From Hoeflea algicola (GTDB lineage Bacteria > Pseudomonadota > Alphaproteobacteria > Rhizobiales > Rhizobiaceae), in NCBI RefSeq assembly GCF_026619415.1, contig NZ_JAOVZR010000001.1, positions 3,952,501 through 4,016,500 of the forward strand: 64,000 nt of DNA, written 5' to 3'. The position numbers and the translations under genes were made by a program. The notes under the pieces were generated by a model. It saw only the letters and a list, made by a program, of their open reading frames with translations. It did not search any database and had not been told where the DNA came from. Of the stretch, positions 9,600 through 18,656 are shown one piece after another. The first letter of the stretch is position 1, and each line of letters starts with the position of its first letter.

Positions 9600-10253
9600 T
9601 CAGGCAGTTGCCGTAGCGGGGTCGATCCCGCTCGGCATCAATTGTTCGGGGCGTTTGAAGCCGGGCAGGGCGCTGATGCGGTCGAGCCAGGCTGCGATAT
9701 TCGGGTAGGCGTTCACGTCCATTCCGATCTGATCGGGCCAGAACAGGTAACCGCAGATCGACAAATCGGCGATCGTCGGGTGACCGGAGGCGACAAAGTC
9801 GTGATCCTTCAGGCGGGCTTCCAATACCTTCCATGCGTTGACTGCTCGGGCGTGGAAGAACTGGGCGACAGGGTCGTCAGTCTTGTTCTGGAAGTGGCTC
9901 ATGAACCGATAGGTGGCCATATAGCTGGTCTGCTTGTGGTTGTCCCAGAACAACCAGCGCAAGATTTCCCGGCGCTCATCCTCGTTTGCCGGACCGAACC
10001 GGTCGAATTCACGGGACAGATAATCGAGAATTGCGCCGGACTGGCTCAGCACTATGTCGCTGTCCGCCTTATGATGGGTCAGCACCGGCGCTTCGCCCAT
10101 CACATTGAGACTACGGAATTCCTCGGATCGGGTCTGGCCGGTGAAGAACGCCACGCGCCGCGGTGCCCAGTCGGCGCCACACAGTTCCAGCATCAACGCC
10201 ACCTTGTAGGCGTTACCGCTTTCCAAAAAACAGTCGAGTGTGAAATCTGTCAT
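9600..10253 (-). CDS. Glutathione S-transferase family protein
   Basis: A 217-residue two-domain protein. The thioredoxin-like N-terminus (MTDFTLDCFLESGNAYKVALMLELCG) includes the glutathione-binding GEAPVLTHH and LSQSGAILDYLS motifs. The C-terminal helical domain carries the conserved ISALPGFKRPEQLM-type end. It sits inside the acyl-CoA operon, 4 bp after the stop of the upstream acyl-CoA dehydrogenase gene, so it is cotranscribed. Its role may be detoxification of reactive acyl intermediates; that is inference only. Confidence 0.85.
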   Translation of the reverse strand: MTDFTLDCFLESGNAYKVALMLELCGADWAPRRVAFFTGQTRSEEFRSLNVMGEAPVLTHHKADSDIVLSQSGAILDYLSREFDRFGPANEDERREILRWLFWDNHKQTSYMATYRFMSHFQNKTDDPVAQFFHARAVNAWKVLEARLKDHDFVASGHPTIADLSICGYLFWPDQIGMDVNAYPNIAAWLDRISALPGFKRPEQLMPSGIDPATATA

Positions 10254-10257
10254 CGGT

Positions 10258-11430
10258 TTACAGGCTCCTTGCGATCAACAGCTTCATGATCTCATTGGTT
10301 CCGCCATAAATCCGCTGCACGCGGGCATCGCGGAACATCCGCGCCACCGGGTATTCGTTCATGTAGCCATAGCCGCCATGCAACTGCACGCACTCATCCA
10401 CCACCTTGCACTGCAGGTCGGTGGTCAGATACTTGGCCATCGAGGCCGTGGTCGAGCTCAGTTCGCCCTTGAGGTGTTCACCGATGCAGTGATTGACAAA
10501 TACCCGCGCCATCACCGCTTCGGATTTTAGCTCGGCGAGCTTGAACTGGGTGTTCTGGAATTCGATGACCGCCTTGCCGAAGGCTTTGCGCTCCTTGACG
10601 TAATCAATGGTGATCGCCAGTGCCCGCTCAATCATCGAGATCGCCTGGTTGGCGATCAGCAGCCGTTCCTGCGGCAGTTCGGTCATCAGTTGCGCAAAGC
10701 CTTGACCTTCCTCGGTGCCGAGCATGTTGGCGGTGGGGATGCGGACATCATCAAAAAAGAGCTCCGATGTGTCGTTGGATTTGAGCCCCACCTTGTCGAG
10801 ATTGCGGCCGCGGCGGAAGCCTTCAACCTCCTCGGTTTCGACCACCATCAACGACACGCCCTTGGCGCCCTTTGATGTGTCGGTCTTGGTCACGACGATG
10901 ATCAGATTGGCGTGCTGGCCGTTGGTGATGAAAGTTTTCGAGCCATTGAGGACATAGTGGTTGCCGTCCTTTTTGGCCGTTGTCTTGATGCCCTGAAGGT
11001 CCGAGCCGGCACCCGGTTCTGTCATGGCGATGGCGCCGATCATTTCGCCGGAAGCCATTTTCGGCAGCCATTTCTTCTTCTGTTCTTCCGAGCCGAAATG
11101 CAGGATATAGGGCGCCACGATGGCATTGTGCAGCGCGATGCCGAACCCGTCGGTGCCGGCACGGCCCAGCGCTTCGGCGATTACCGCCTCATGGGCGTAG
11201 GTGCCGCCCGAACCGCCATATTCCTCCGGCATCGAAGCACACAGCAAGCCGGCGGCGCCGGCGCCTTCCCAGGCGCTGCGGTCGACCATTTCCTGCTTCT
11301 CGTAGCGGTCATAATGCGGCGCTACCTCGGCTTCGAGCCAGCGCAACGCCATGTCTTCGAGCATCGCTACATCGTCGTCCATCCAGTCCGGACGCGAGAC
11401 ACCAAGAACTTCAGATGGCATGGTCGCCAT
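10258..11430 (-). CDS. Acyl-CoA dehydrogenase (about 390 residues)
   Basis: A classical four-domain flavin acyl-CoA dehydrogenase. Signature stretches are AIAMTEPGAGSDLQGIKTTA (about 134-153) and QLHGGYGYMNEYPVARMFRDARVQRIYGGTNEIMKLLIARSL at the C-terminus, the latter holding the region of the catalytic glutamate (YGGTNEI) and FAD contacts. It introduces the trans-2 double bond in acyl-CoA and passes electrons to ETF. It is encoded between the long acyl-CoA dehydrogenase and the GST in the same operon. Confidence 0.92.
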   Translation of the reverse strand: MATMPSEVLGVSRPDWMDDDVAMLEDMALRWLEAEVAPHYDRYEKQEMVDRSAWEGAGAAGLLCASMPEEYGGSGGTYAHEAVIAEALGRAGTDGFGIALHNAIVAPYILHFGSEEQKKKWLPKMASGEMIGAIAMTEPGAGSDLQGIKTTAKKDGNHYVLNGSKTFITNGQHANLIIVVTKTDTSKGAKGVSLMVVETEEVEGFRRGRNLDKVGLKSNDTSELFFDDVRIPTANMLGTEEGQGFAQLMTELPQERLLIANQAISMIERALAITIDYVKERKAFGKAVIEFQNTQFKLAELKSEAVMARVFVNHCIGEHLKGELSSTTASMAKYLTTDLQCKVVDECVQLHGGYGYMNEYPVARMFRDARVQRIYGGTNEIMKLLIARSL

Positions 11431-11521
11431 TATTTTCTCCCGGGAGTTGCTGCCGGGCGAGCCGTCCGCCCGGCGATACGCTCAATTCAGTTCCCGAACC
11501 TGGTCAAACCAAGACCACAGT

Positions 11522-13318
11522 TCAAAACGCTTCTGCGGCCAGTTCCATCATGGTGTCGGCGCCGGTCTCGATGCGAGCCTTGCGCAACGCCGTCTCCGGC
11601 ATGATCCGCTCCATGTAGAACTTGCCGACCAGCAGTTTGGAGGCGAGGAATTCCCCCTTGCCATCGGCGCCGCTGGTACGTTTTTCGACAGCTGCCTTGG
11701 CCATCAGCGCCCACATGTATCCGAGCGTCACAAGTCCGAACAGGTGCATGTAATCGGCCGAGGCAGCACCGGCATTGTCGGGCTTGGCCATCGCGTTCTG
11801 CATCAGCCACATGGTCGAGGCCTGCAGATCGCCAAGCCCCTTCTTGAGCCCCTTGGTATAGAGCGCCAGTTCCTCGTTGGAACGGTTCTCTTCGCAGAAA
11901 TCGCCAACTTCCTTGAAGAACGCCATCACCGCGCGACCGCCATTGAGGCCGAGCTTGCGGCCCACAAGATCGAGCGCCTGGATGCCGTTGGCGCCCTCAT
12001 AGATCATGGCGATACGGGCATCGCGGACATATTGGCTCATGCCCCATTCTTCAATGTAGCCGTGGCCACCGAACATCTGTTGCGCCATAACCGCATGGTC
12101 AAAGCCCTTGTCGGTGAGCACGCCCTTGACCACCGGAGTGACCAGGCTGAGCAGGTCGTCGGCTTGCTGCACGTCGCTTTCGACCTCGGATTTGTGGGCG
12201 ACATCGGATTTGAGTGCAGTCCACAACATGAAGGCGCGGCCGGCTTCATTGAACGAACGAATGGTCATCAGCGTGCGTCGCACATCCGGATGCACGATGA
12301 TCGGGTCGGCCTTCTTGTCGGGGAACTTGGGGCCGGAAAGCGATCGGCCTTGCAGCCGTTCGCGGGCATAGCTGACGGCGTTCTGATAGGCGATTTCACC
12401 GATTGCCTGTCCCTGCAGGCCAACCCCGAGACGGGCTTCGTTCATCATCACGAACATCGCCTTCAGTCCGGCGTTTTCCGCGCCGATGAGATAGCCCGTG
12501 GCTTCGTCGTAATTCATTACGCAGGTGGAATTGGCGTGGATGCCCATTTTCTCTTCGATCGAGCCGCAAGTGACCGGATTGCGCTCACCGAGCGAGCCGT
12601 CGTCGCCGACCATGAATTTGGGCACGATGAAAAGCGAAATGCCCTTCACCCCTTCCGGTGCACCCTCGATGCGGGCAAGAACCAGGTGGATGATGTTGTC
12701 GGCCATGTCGTGCTCGCCGGCCGAGATGAAGATCTTCTGGCCGGAAATCTTGTAGCTGCCATCGTCCTGGGGCACCGCTTTGGTGCGCAACAGTCCCAGA
12801 TCGGTGCCGCAATGCGGTTCGGTCAGGTTCATGGTGCCTGTCCAGGTGCCCTCGATCATCTTCGGCAGGAACTTGGCCTTTTGCGCGTCGGTGCCGTGCT
12901 CGTTGATTGCGGCGACCGCGCCCTGGGTCAGGCCCGGATACATCATCAACGAAAGGTTGGCCGAGATCATGTATTCCGACACCGCCGTGTGCAGCACATA
13001 GGGCAGGCCCTGGCCGCCGAATTCCGCCGGTGCTGCAAGCCCGAGCCAGCCGCCTTCGCAATACTGCTTGAAAGCTTGCTTGAAACCCTTCGGCGTCGAC
13101 ACTGTTGCGTCGTCATGCCGGGTGCAGCCTTCCTGGTCACCGCTCTGGTTGAGCGGAAACAGCACTTCCTCGGACAGGCGGCCGCCTTCCTGTAGGATGG
13201 CCTCGACAATATCCGGGCTTGCATCGGCAAAACCGGGCAAATTCATGTAGCGCTCATAGCCGAGCACATCGTTGAGAATGAAAAGTGTGTCGTCGACCGG
13301 CGCCTTGAAGACTGGCAT
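11522..13318 (-). CDS. Long acyl-CoA dehydrogenase, DmdC-like (about 598 residues)
   Basis: A 598-residue acyl-CoA dehydrogenase with the N-terminal extension MPVFKAPVDDTLFILNDVL and a C-terminal extra helical domain typical of the FadE5/DmdC branch. Core motifs are NLTEPHCGTDLGLLRTKA, the HGYIEEWGMSQYVRDARI stretch, and MIYEGANGIQALDLVGRKL, which carries the catalytic glutamate. In Ruegeria the branch includes 3-methylmercaptopropionyl-CoA dehydrogenase, but many members act on ordinary acyl-CoAs. It is first in the operon. The start at 13318 leaves an 80-bp leader containing a palindromic operator. Confidence 0.9.
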   Translation of the reverse strand: MPVFKAPVDDTLFILNDVLGYERYMNLPGFADASPDIVEAILQEGGRLSEEVLFPLNQSGDQEGCTRHDDATVSTPKGFKQAFKQYCEGGWLGLAAPAEFGGQGLPYVLHTAVSEYMISANLSLMMYPGLTQGAVAAINEHGTDAQKAKFLPKMIEGTWTGTMNLTEPHCGTDLGLLRTKAVPQDDGSYKISGQKIFISAGEHDMADNIIHLVLARIEGAPEGVKGISLFIVPKFMVGDDGSLGERNPVTCGSIEEKMGIHANSTCVMNYDEATGYLIGAENAGLKAMFVMMNEARLGVGLQGQAIGEIAYQNAVSYARERLQGRSLSGPKFPDKKADPIIVHPDVRRTLMTIRSFNEAGRAFMLWTALKSDVAHKSEVESDVQQADDLLSLVTPVVKGVLTDKGFDHAVMAQQMFGGHGYIEEWGMSQYVRDARIAMIYEGANGIQALDLVGRKLGLNGGRAVMAFFKEVGDFCEENRSNEELALYTKGLKKGLGDLQASTMWLMQNAMAKPDNAGAASADYMHLFGLVTLGYMWALMAKAAVEKRTSGADGKGEFLASKLLVGKFYMERIMPETALRKARIETGADTMMELAAEAF

Positions 13319-13397
13319 GTTTCCCCATCCCTTTGTGGTACGTTTATCGCCGCAAGCGTGGAAGCCCGGCAATCATCACACTGCTTACTCAATTTTG

Positions 13398-13413
13398 ACG
13401 TTTGCGTAAACGT
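13398..13413. promoter_or_regulatory. Palindromic operator upstream of the acyl-CoA operon
   Basis: ACGTTT-GCGT-AAACGT is a perfect 6-bp-arm inverted repeat about 80 bp before the first operon gene and just downstream, in transcription order, of the merR gene. The shape resembles the palindromes bound by MerR-family regulators of acyl-CoA and branched-chain catabolism (LiuR type). Binding by the adjacent MerR protein is inferred. Confidence 0.6.
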
Positions 13414-13582
13414 AAAAATTGGACCTAAAGCCTGCTCACGAGAGGCTGTTACCCCAAAATGGGTCGAAAACCGAAGTTTTTCAGGAAGGCAGCGGTAAAA
13501 AAATTCGAAAAGTGATCGTTCACATTTTGCCAATGCGAGACAAAGTTTGTGTCTGGCGTCCTTGCGGGGCCTCGTTTGGCAA

Positions 13583-13607
13583 CAAAAAGCCCGCCATTCA
13601 GGCGGGC
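13583..13607 (-). terminator. Rho-independent terminator after merR-type gene
   Basis: On the minus strand GCCCGCC-TGAA(T)-GGCGGGC is followed by TTTTTGTT. It stands about 105 bp past the regulator stop and separates that gene from the downstream acyl-CoA operon. The rest of the 394-bp gap 13319-13712 holds the operator described above and no gene. Confidence 0.75.
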
Positions 13608-13712
13608 GTGTGCAGGCGCTACCGGTTACGGATGGCGTCCAAACATCAGGGCTGCTTTAGCGCTTTGATCTGATGCAGGGGGAAATCGCCCCAATATTAA
13701 GTGTGACCTGCG

Positions 13713-14123
13713 TCAGGCCGAATCCTCCAGCATATTCCTGACCATGGCAATCGTGCGTTCAAGCTCCTCGATCGCCGTGTGAATGCTGTCCCGCTGTTCC
13801 TCGAGCACCCGCATTTGTGCTTCGCCCTTGTCGAGGGCCACCTTGAGCTGGGTGACATTCTTGCCGCGCGGATCATACAGATCGATCATCCGTTTTACTT
13901 CGGTCAGCGAAAAGCCGACCCGCTTGCCGAGCATGATCAGTTTAAGCCGGGCGCGGTCGCGTCTGGTAAATAACCGCGTGACGCCAACGCGGGTCGGCTT
14001 GAGCAGGCCCTTGTCCTCGTAAAATCGCAAGGTCCGCAATGTGACCTCGAATTCCTGGGCCAGGTCGCCGATCTTGTAGACCGGTTCATCCTGGTCTGCG
14101 CTGGTGTCCGCCATGTCATTCAT
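13713..14123 (-). CDS. MerR-family transcriptional regulator (LiuR-like)
   Basis: A 136-residue regulator with the MerR winged helix (YKIGDLAQEFEVTLRTLRFYEDKGLLKPTRVGVTRLFTRRDRARLKLI, about 16-60) and a C-terminal coiled coil (LDKGEAQMRVLEEQRDSIHTAIEELERTIAMVRNML). It lacks the cysteines of metal-sensing MerR proteins. Its place directly before the acyl-CoA dehydrogenase operon, on the same strand with an operator palindrome between, supports control of that operon by acyl-CoA intermediates. The effector is not visible in the sequence. Confidence 0.85.
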   Translation of the reverse strand: MNDMADTSADQDEPVYKIGDLAQEFEVTLRTLRFYEDKGLLKPTRVGVTRLFTRRDRARLKLIMLGKRVGFSLTEVKRMIDLYDPRGKNVTQLKVALDKGEAQMRVLEEQRDSIHTAIEELERTIAMVRNMLEDSA

Positions 14124-14448
14124 CGTCGATCAATATCGCCATAAAAATGTTTCACCAAATGCGAGGGAGGCGGTGTGACATTAAACCTTACGCATCGTCA
14201 AGTCGCGTTACTTTGTTGGGGTAGCGGCCAAGAAAAGTAACCTTGGTTAACGGGTTGTTTACCACGTTTCGCGGAATGTGCGCAGGAAGTGCAGTAAACC
14301 CGGATTCCCTGTTTAGCGTAGTCGCCGGTTTGAAGCCCGCTTATTTTGAAAGCCGGGCAATCATGCCAGTGGACCGAGATTCGAAAATGGATTGGCTGCG
14401 GACGGGGGTGGAGCAAGGCTCCGACAACAACGCGAAGCGGAAACGAAA
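14124..14448 (+). promoter_or_regulatory. Leader of the PodJ-like gene with CtrA-like box and GANTC sites
   Basis: A 325-bp gap without a supported gene. It contains TTAA-N7-TTTA at 14247-14261, one base off the CtrA consensus TTAA-N7-TTAA, and GANTC (CcrM methylation) sites at 14303-14307 and 14378-14382. The region is the only promoter space for the long polarity gene. Cell-cycle control is inferred from these motifs. Confidence 0.45.
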
Positions 14449-17400
14449 ATGAACGGATCGCGATCACATTCAAGCCGGTACGGATCGGGCGACTCCTCGC
14501 TGGACGCGCTCAACCGGACCATCGAGGGGCTGGAAGCGCGAATTGAGGATATGCTTGGTCGCGGTGGCCAGCCGGGCAAGGCAGCCAACGCCGCGCGCCC
14601 GGCGCCGGCCGGCGCCGGATCCGATATGCTCGACGGTATTCGTGCCCGTCAGCGGGCCCTGGAGAACATCCAGCGCGGCCCGGTGCATTCAGCCGTCAAA
14701 CCTCAGGCACCGAATTTCTTCGCTCAACAGCCAGCCGCAGCCGCGGCACCCGCCCGGCCCGCTGCGCCAACCCCTGCGCCGCGCACCGATCTGAGTGAAG
14801 CTCTTGTCAAGGAAATGGCGGCGCTGCGTCGCGAGATGAGCGAATTGCGCACCGAGGCCCGTGATCAGGCGTTGCCGCAGGATTTGCGCCGGGATCTGGC
14901 GGGCATCTCTGCATCAATCGACGCGCTTGGTGCACAGGACTCCGGCGCCGACTCGCTTCGGCTGGAGCTCGATTCGATGCGCTCGATGATCGACCGGTTG
15001 GCACGTGAAGACAGCGTTCAGTCGCTGGAATCGCGCTGGCAGGCCATGGAAGAACAGGTCAGCGGTCTTGATGTCGGCGGTCTGCGTGAGGAACTGGTCA
15101 ATCTTGCTTATCGTCTCGACGACATCCGTGAAGCCTTGGCCACCATGCCGGCAACCGGTCAGGTTCAGGCGATCGAGGACAAGATCGCCGAGCTTGCCCA
15201 AGCCATCGAGATCATGACCACGCAGCCTGCTGAATTTGGCGCCGAGTTCCCGCAGCTGTTTGACCAGCTTGGTGCGCGGCTTGACGAAATCACCCGCGCC
15301 ATCGCTGCAATACCGGCGCCGCCCACCCCGGTGGTTGACACCGCGCCGTTTGATCGCCTTGAGGCACGGCTCGCTTCGGTCGCTCAGAAGATCGATCAGC
15401 TTCAGCTCGAGCCGGCGGAAACCACATCCGATATCGGCGCTCGCATCGAGCATCTGGCGGCCCGTGTCGCCGAACTGGCTGATGAGGAAGCTGTCGCCCG
15501 CCTCGACGCCCGGATCGAGCGCCTGCAGACCCTCGTTGAAGACGGCGCGCGCGGCGACCGGATGCCGGAATTGTCGGAGTATCTTTCCGATATCTCCAAC
15601 AAGATCGAGGCGCTTGACGCTCGCGGCGTCGACCCATCAGTGCTTGCCCGGCTCGACAATCTTGCCGACCAGATCGAGAATTTCGCAGCCACGCCGCACC
15701 AGCCAGCCGCCGTGCCTGAGGCCGTCATCGGGCGGCTCGAAGCGCTGATCGGGCGGGCGGAAGCCACCGCATCGCGCTCGGTTGACCCGTTGCCAGGGCT
15801 GGAGACGCTGGACGCCCGCCTGGCCGACATTGCCGCCAAGCTGCAGCAAGCCGAAGTCACCGCCGCCGGCTATGCCATGCAACCGGCAGGTGGACTTGAA
15901 AACGTCGAGGCACAGCTCGCCGAGATTGCCGCCCGTCTGGACCGCGCACCTGCCGAACAAGCCCATGTCACCATTCCCGGCATCGAGAACCTCGAAGCGC
16001 GGCTTGCCGATATCGCCGATCGCCTGGATATGTCCAGCAATGCCGTTGCCGGTCCCAGTGACGAGGCGATCCGCGGCCTTGAAGACCAGATCGCCAATCT
16101 GTCGCGGCTGGTCAGTTCGGCTCCGTCGAGCGCTGCTTCCGAAGCCTTCGATGATCGCTTCGCCTCGCTTGAGGAACATCTTGCCACCAGCGACGAGTTC
16201 ATTGTCGAGGCCGCGCGTCAGGCCGCCGAAGCTGCCCTGATGGCTTATTCAGGGCAGATGGGTGGTGCACCTTCGGCCCAGTCGATCGCCAATATCGAAG
16301 TCATCACCGCGCTTGCCGATGACCTGAAGGCGCTTGAAGGTCTCAGTCGCAAGAGCGACGACCGCACCATGCGCGCCTTCGAGGCGGTGCAGGACACGCT
16401 CTTGAAAATCGCCGGCCGGCTTGAAAAACTCGATATGGGGCAAATCTCCGGCGGTTCCGTAGGACTGGCCGGTATGCGCGACGCCGTTGCTGATGCCCGC
16501 ACGGCGGTTGAGGCGGCGATGCCGTCTGCTTCGACCGACGCGCTCGATCACGCGATGCAATCAGCTGATGGCAGTGGCGAAGAAGGCCGCTACCAAGCTG
16601 GTGCCCACAAAATCGCCGGCCAGGGCGAACATACCGACCGCGTTCCCCATTCGCCGGCCGAGGCCGCAGCGCGCGCCGCGGCTTTTGCCACCAGCGAGGA
16701 AATGGGCCAGCATTCCGGTGCCCTCGATGCCGCCGGCAAAAGTGACGGGAAATCGTTCCTTTCCGGTCTGGCTGCGCGCATCCGTCCCGGCAAGGAAGCC
16801 CCGACGCCTGTCGCCGCGGAGCCGCAATTTACCGAAACCAATACACCGCCGCTTGATCCTTCGATGGAACTTGACGCGGCTACCGCCAACATGCCGCTGG
16901 AGCCCGGTTCCGGCGCGCCTGACATCAACCGGATCCTGCAAAAGGTTCGGGAGGCCCAGGCAGTCGAACGGCAACGCGGTGGCGCTGCGGACGACGGATC
17001 GGAAAAGTCCGAATTCCTGGCGTCGGCACGCCGTGCAGCCATGGCCGCGGCCGCCGAAGTCGAAACCATCGGCAAAGGCCGCAAGGCAGGCAAGGCCAGC
17101 GGCGGTCTGCGCGATGTTCTCAAGTCTCGCCGTCGGCCGATCCTGATGGCAGCGGGCGCGGTATTGCTGGCGATCATGTCGTTCCCGCTGGTTACGGGCA
17201 TGTTGTCCGGCGGCAGCGATGACCAGGCCGCTGTGGAACCGGCAATCGTTGAACCCGCAGCACCAGTTGAACAATTGGCAGCCCCGCTGAGTGCGGAATC
17301 GGGTGAGGCCGACATCGAAAATCCGCAACAACTCGCTGAGGCGCGCCTGCCTGAAGTCAGACGGATCGAGCCGGGGAAGGATCCGTTGGTGAGCGATACA

Positions 17401-18375
17401 TCTGTGACCGATACGCCGGTTGCAGTCTCGTCCGAGGAAACCGCGGCGATTGCGCCGGCCGCTTCGCCGGCACCGGCGGTGCAGGTTGAAAACAACGACG
17501 CCAGCGTGCTGATGGCCGAACTGGATGCGCTGCCTGAAGGTGCAGCACCGGCTGCGCTCAAGGCCGCTGCAGCCGCGGGCAATCCCCTGGCATTTTACGA
17601 AATCGGCGCGCGCTTTACCGATGGGCGCGGCGTCGCCGTTGACCTGTCTCGTGCGGCGACCTGGTATCAGCGCGCAGCCGACCTCGGCCACGCACCGTCA
17701 CAATACCGGATCGCCAATTTCTACGAGAAGGGCAGCGGTGTTGATCGCGATCTCGCCGCCGCCAAGAAGTGGTACCAGATGGCAGCCGAGCAGGGGAACG
17801 CCAGCGCCATGCACAATCTCGCGGTGCTTTATGCCACCGCCGGCCAGGCTCCGGATTTTGACAACGCAGCCGAATGGTTTGGCCGCGCCGCCGATGTTGG
17901 CGTTCGTGACAGCCAGGTCAATCTGGCCATTCTCTACGCCCGCGGCGATGGCGTGACCCGCGACCTCGTCCAATCCTATAAATGGTTCGCGATTGCCGCC
18001 AATGATGGCGACAAGGATGCAGCGGTCAAACGCGACGAGGTTTTCAATGCGCTGCGGCCCGAACAGGCAGAAGCTGCCCGCGCCGCGGTTGCCAATTGGA
18101 CCGCCAAGCCGATCAGCCCCGAGGCAAACGCAGTCGAAGTGCCGGCGACCTGGGGTGGCGACAGCACCGAAACTGCGGCCGTGGACATGGGCAAGGCGAT
18201 CCGCAACATCCAGGCCATACTCAACAACAACGGGTTTGACGCCGGTAAAGCTGATGGCATGATGGGCAAGAAAACCATCTCGGCGATCAAGGCGTTCCAG
18301 TCGTCTATCGGCATGGAGCCCACCGGCGAAATCACCGATGCTCTGGTCAAGGAATTGCTGGCGCGTAACGGGTAA
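14449..18375 (+). CDS. PodJ-like polar localisation factor with Sel1 repeats and peptidoglycan-binding domain
   Basis: A 1308-residue protein starting MNGSRSHSSRYGSGDSSLDALN. The N-terminal 500-700 residues are Ala/Glu/Leu-rich with repeated LEARLADIA-type heptads, a long cytoplasmic coiled coil. One transmembrane helix lies at about 897-917 (ILMAAGAVLLAIMSFPLVTG). A Pro/Ala/Glu linker leads to four Sel1-like repeats (about 1040-1195: YEIGARFTDGRGV, YRIANFYEKGSGV, HNLAVLYATAG, VNLAILYARGDGV). A peptidoglycan-binding fold closes the protein (AIRNIQAILNNNGFDAGKADG). This is the PodJ architecture: a cytoplasmic polar scaffold anchored to the wall. I start at 14449 because rhizobial homologues begin MNGSRS. 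It is monocistronic. Confidence 0.88.
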   Translation: MNGSRSHSSRYGSGDSSLDALNRTIEGLEARIEDMLGRGGQPGKAANAARPAPAGAGSDMLDGIRARQRALENIQRGPVHSAVKPQAPNFFAQQPAAAAAPARPAAPTPAPRTDLSEALVKEMAALRREMSELRTEARDQALPQDLRRDLAGISASIDALGAQDSGADSLRLELDSMRSMIDRLAREDSVQSLESRWQAMEEQVSGLDVGGLREELVNLAYRLDDIREALATMPATGQVQAIEDKIAELAQAIEIMTTQPAEFGAEFPQLFDQLGARLDEITRAIAAIPAPPTPVVDTAPFDRLEARLASVAQKIDQLQLEPAETTSDIGARIEHLAARVAELADEEAVARLDARIERLQTLVEDGARGDRMPELSEYLSDISNKIEALDARGVDPSVLARLDNLADQIENFAATPHQPAAVPEAVIGRLEALIGRAEATASRSVDPLPGLETLDARLADIAAKLQQAEVTAAGYAMQPAGGLENVEAQLAEIAARLDRAPAEQAHVTIPGIENLEARLADIADRLDMSSNAVAGPSDEAIRGLEDQIANLSRLVSSAPSSAASEAFDDRFASLEEHLATSDEFIVEAARQAAEAALMAYSGQMGGAPSAQSIANIEVITALADDLKALEGLSRKSDDRTMRAFEAVQDTLLKIAGRLEKLDMGQISGGSVGLAGMRDAVADARTAVEAAMPSASTDALDHAMQSADGSGEEGRYQAGAHKIAGQGEHTDRVPHSPAEAAARAAAFATSEEMGQHSGALDAAGKSDGKSFLSGLAARIRPGKEAPTPVAAEPQFTETNTPPLDPSMELDAATANMPLEPGSGAPDINRILQKVREAQAVERQRGGAADDGSEKSEFLASARRAAMAAAAEVETIGKGRKAGKASGGLRDVLKSRRRPILMAAGAVLLAIMSFPLVTGMLSGGSDDQAAVEPAIVEPAAPVEQLAAPLSAESGEADIENPQQLAEARLPEVRRIEPGKDPLVSDTSVTDTPVAVSSEETAAIAPAASPAPAVQVENNDASVLMAELDALPEGAAPAALKAAAAAGNPLAFYEIGARFTDGRGVAVDLSRAATWYQRAADLGHAPSQYRIANFYEKGSGVDRDLAAAKKWYQMAAEQGNASAMHNLAVLYATAGQAPDFDNAAEWFGRAADVGVRDSQVNLAILYARGDGVTRDLVQSYKWFAIAANDGDKDAAVKRDEVFNALRPEQAEAARAAVANWTAKPISPEANAVEVPATWGGDSTETAAVDMGKAIRNIQAILNNNGFDAGKADGMMGKKTISAIKAFQSSIGMEPTGEITDALVKELLARNG

Positions 18376-18656
18376 GGCGCCCGCAATCGCCATTTCAGCG
18401 AGACTTGGTTTCTGTTTTCCGCTGAGTGGGGAAAAGGCTACGGCGTGACCTGCGATCGTGCCGGCAATTGTGGTCGATCCGTCCCGGTTTCATCGAGATC
18501 GGCGGGCGGCACGCAAAGCGGCATGCAAAGAAGCGGAAATACAGCCCAAATGGGCCTTAACTCATTTGACTCGCACGGTTTAAACGCGCAAAACCGGGGT
18601 CTCGGGAACACCCGAGACGAACTGTTTTCCCTGCCATTGGTGCCCGGGGGCGCAAG
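18376..18656. other. Intergenic gap without recognised gene
   Basis: This 281-bp stretch between the PodJ-like gene and the TauE gene contains a 71-codon frame (18445-18660) with no recognisable protein character. I see no strong terminator or promoter; presumably the tauE promoter lies here. Confidence 0.4.

Noticed and set aside
11351..13195. 614-codon plus-strand frame
   Set aside because: Antisense shadow of two acyl-CoA dehydrogenase genes; the translation is rich in His, Arg and Gly with no domain.
16561..17691. 376-codon minus-strand frame
   Set aside because: Antisense to the PodJ-like gene; low-complexity Arg/Gly/Cys composition and no ribosome site.
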